Positions 4,287-6,203 of a stretch of 6,203 nucleotides of DNA are shown in pieces. Where the stretch lies: positions 1 to 6,203 of the forward strand of contig JAEWBW010000086.1 in NCBI GenBank assembly GCA_023390955.1. Reading direction: 5' to 3'. Position numbers and translations under genes: made by a program. Source of the stretch: Pseudomonadota bacterium (GTDB taxonomy: Bacteria; Pseudomonadota; Alphaproteobacteria; Rhizobiales; Xanthobacteraceae). How positions within the stretch are numbered: position 1 is the first letter of the stretch; every line of letters starts with the position of its first letter. The notes under the pieces were generated by a model. It ran no database searches. It was given only the letters and a program-made list of their open reading frames with translations, and was not told the origin of the DNA.

Positions 4287-6203
4287 ATGTTATGCCGTCA
4301 TGCCCTCTGCGGTGTGAGTGCCGTGGCCGTTCAGGCCGCGCTGCTCGCGTCCATGAACGGGGCGTTCGCCCAAAGCAGCGAGATGCTGCCGGCTGTAACC
4401 ATCGACGCGCCGCGGGCAAGCCGACCCAAGCCGCCCGTCCGGCAGTCGAGGCCTCGCGCCGCTGCGACCAGCTGGGCCACTAGGCCAATTGCCTCAAATC
4501 AGGCCGCCAGCGTCCCGGCTCAAATCAGGACGATGACCGCGAGTGCAGCGCGAGACAGCCTCAATCAGTCGCCTGCGGGGCAAACCGCAACGACCATCGG
4601 TCGCGCTCAATTCGACAACCGGCCGGCGTTCTCCGTCGGAGACGTCCTGCGCGACAGTCCAGGGATATCGGTCAAGCAGGGCAATGGACCGCGTGATTTC
4701 GGTATCTCGATTCGCGGCTCCAATGCCCGCAACGGCTTCGCTATCCGAAACCTCGTGATTTTCGACGACGGCTTCCCGGTCACGCAGCCGGACGGCTTGT
4801 CGCGTAGCGACCTGATCGATCCGCACGCCTATAGCGCCATCGACGTCATCCGGGGGCCCTCGTCGGCGCTCTACGGGAATTATGCAACCGGGGGCGCGTT
4901 GAATTTCCGAACGCGGCCGGGCGGCACCATCGACGGCGTCGAATACGGTGTCGACGGCGGCAGCTATGGCTACCTCAACAATTACCTGGCCGCCGGCAAG
5001 AAGGTCGGAAACTTCGAGGGTTCACTGCTTGCAAGCGACGTGCGTGGCGACGGCTATATCGGCAATAGCTGGTTCAACACCCAGACCGTCAATTTCCTCG
5101 GGACACTGAAGGCGACGTCAGACGACCGCTTCACGGTCAAGATCATCAACAATGATCTCAGCGCGCGATTGCCGATCCGACAGTCGCTGAATCAGTACTA
5201 CCAAAATCCTTTCCAGCAGGGATGCGCGACAGGGATCACGGCGGCTCCGGGCTGCGGTACGGTCACGTTGTTCAACAATGGTTTCAACGCGACTGCGGGA
5301 ACCGACAAAGAGACCGCCGTGCAAGCGGGGCTCGGACGCAACGACCGTCGTACCATCGTTGGCGGACGCTGGGAGCATGACTTCGACAATACGACGACCT
5401 GGCGCAGTCAGTTCGTCTTCGACGACAGGAACATCAGCCAGCCGACGGGGACGACAAGCGCGATCGGAGATTTTCCATCTTACAACTACATGAGCGATCT
5501 CACCAAGCGTGGCGAGATTCTCGGAATGGATTCAACTTCCTACTTTGGTGCGTTCTACAATACGTTGACGGCATCGAGCGACACGCGCAATGTGATGCCC
5601 GGCGGCAATGCCACGCTCGGCAGGCTATCGAGCAATCTCTACAGCGAAACCAGCAACTACGGGGTTCGTGCGAGAGAGGAACTCTGGCTTACATCGTCGC
5701 TGATGGCCGTTGCGGGGGTCGGCTGGGAGACAACGGTTCTCAAGGGAATAAACACCGCCTATTCCTACACCGGCCCCACCGGCATCACGACGACTACGCT
5801 CACAACCGCGGACCGGCAGTTTCAAAATGCTGCGCCGGAATTCGCGCTGCTCTATAATTTGAACAGCGAGTGGCTATTCCGGGGGCGGGTTGCTACGGGC
5901 TACGGCACGCCGCAGGTTTCCAACCTCTTCGTTCTTCCGACCGGGCTGTCAGGCAACAATACCCAGCTCCAGACCCAAAAGAATCTCGGCTACGACCTTG
6001 GGTTTGACTGGACGCCGAACAATACGCTCAAGCTGAGCGCGACCGGATTCTACGAATTCTTCCGCAACGAGATCGTCAGCCAGGCAACGCCGATTGCCGG
6101 CATCAGCTACTCATTCAACGCGCCTCGATCGGAGCATCGCGGCATCGAGCTCGCGGCGGACTGGAGATTCCTGCCGGGCTGGCGGTTCACCGCGGCGTAC
6201 ACC
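4287..6203 (+). CDS. TonB-dependent outer-membrane receptor (partial, 639 codons, C-terminus missing)
   Basis: Outer-membrane active transporter for a bulky or scarce ligand, energised by TonB-ExbB-ExbD. The frame is open from ATG 4287 to the right edge. The start has AGGAA 6 nt upstream and gives a normal signal peptide with a hydrophobic core (8-22) and likely cleavage after AFA (residue 28). A TonB box LPAVTID follows at 34-40, then a long Ala/Arg/Pro-rich linker to about residue 104. The plug runs about 105-212: FSVGDVLRDSPGISVKQG, SIRGSNARNGF, FDDGFPVTQPDG and VIRGPSSALYGNYATGGAL (RGPSSALYG from residue 189). The rest is barrel with alternating aromatic/polar strands; Cys313 and Cys323 probably form a disulfide in an external loop. 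The PDG motif and the plug resemble FecA-like receptors broadly, but the ligand cannot be assigned. The upstream DUF2946 gene hints at a metal. The final barrel strands and terminal aromatic residue lie outside the window. Confidence 0.93.
   Translation, partial: MLCRHALCGVSAVAVQAALLASMNGAFAQSSEMLPAVTIDAPRASRPKPPVRQSRPRAAATSWATRPIASNQAASVPAQIRTMTASAARDSLNQSPAGQTATTIGRAQFDNRPAFSVGDVLRDSPGISVKQGNGPRDFGISIRGSNARNGFAIRNLVIFDDGFPVTQPDGLSRSDLIDPHAYSAIDVIRGPSSALYGNYATGGALNFRTRPGGTIDGVEYGVDGGSYGYLNNYLAAGKKVGNFEGSLLASDVRGDGYIGNSWFNTQTVNFLGTLKATSDDRFTVKIINNDLSARLPIRQSLNQYYQNPFQQGCATGITAAPGCGTVTLFNNGFNATAGTDKETAVQAGLGRNDRRTIVGGRWEHDFDNTTTWRSQFVFDDRNISQPTGTTSAIGDFPSYNYMSDLTKRGEILGMDSTSYFGAFYNTLTASSDTRNVMPGGNATLGRLSSNLYSETSNYGVRAREELWLTSSLMAVAGVGWETTVLKGINTAYSYTGPTGITTTTLTTADRQFQNAAPEFALLYNLNSEWLFRGRVATGYGTPQVSNLFVLPTGLSGNNTQLQTQKNLGYDLGFDWTPNNTLKLSATGFYEFFRNEIVSQATPIAGISYSFNAPRSEHRGIELAADWRFLPGWRFTAAYT

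Noticed and set aside
3827..4483. A 218-codon plus-strand frame overlapping the DUF2946 gene and the receptor start.
   Set aside because: Out of frame with both, Arg/Ala-rich and without family features; a GC-driven shadow.

Overview
The window looks like chromosomal DNA from a high-GC alphaproteobacterium. The best guess is Bradyrhizobium or a close relative (Nitrobacteraceae). This rests on the GC-rich codon use, the Tat-type leader on a sugar-binding protein, and the style of the TonB-dependent receptor and its DUF2946 partner. No sequence search was run, so the genus is an inference.

Left half, all on the minus strand and read right to left. First comes a small stand-alone globin (2926-3330). 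A 143-bp gap follows, then a compact ABC importer operon of the ribose/xylose (CUT2) type: a Tat-exported periplasmic substrate-binding protein (1760-2782), a double-domain ATPase (254-1756, 3 bp after the previous stop) and an RbsC-like permease cut off by the left edge (1-241). The three importer genes form a complete binding-protein/ATPase/permease set for a sugar, polyol or similar small molecule. No catabolic gene or regulator lies in the window to name the substrate.

Middle (3331-3818), about 490 bp without a convincing gene. It holds one clear intrinsic terminator oriented for leftward transcription (3369-3398), only 38 bp before the globin start codon. No gene to its right would need it. 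A promoter-like pair further right (3618-3646) makes either a small RNA or a leader/attenuator of the globin gene possible. Two AT-rich dyads and one GC stem-loop occupy the side facing the rightward genes.

Right half, plus strand. A small DUF2946-type secreted or membrane-anchored protein with a Cys/His cluster (3819-4202) is followed 84 bp later by a TonB-dependent outer-membrane receptor (4287 to beyond the right edge; 639 codons visible, reading frame open throughout). The pair probably works in uptake of a metal or metal complex across the outer membrane; copper is a reasonable but unproven guess from the DUF2946 association.

Nothing here is a clearly new multi-gene system. The points most worth a second look are the orphan terminator in front of the globin, the ATPase whose second catalytic site is degenerate in every motif including a Cys in Walker B, and the DUF2946/receptor pair.
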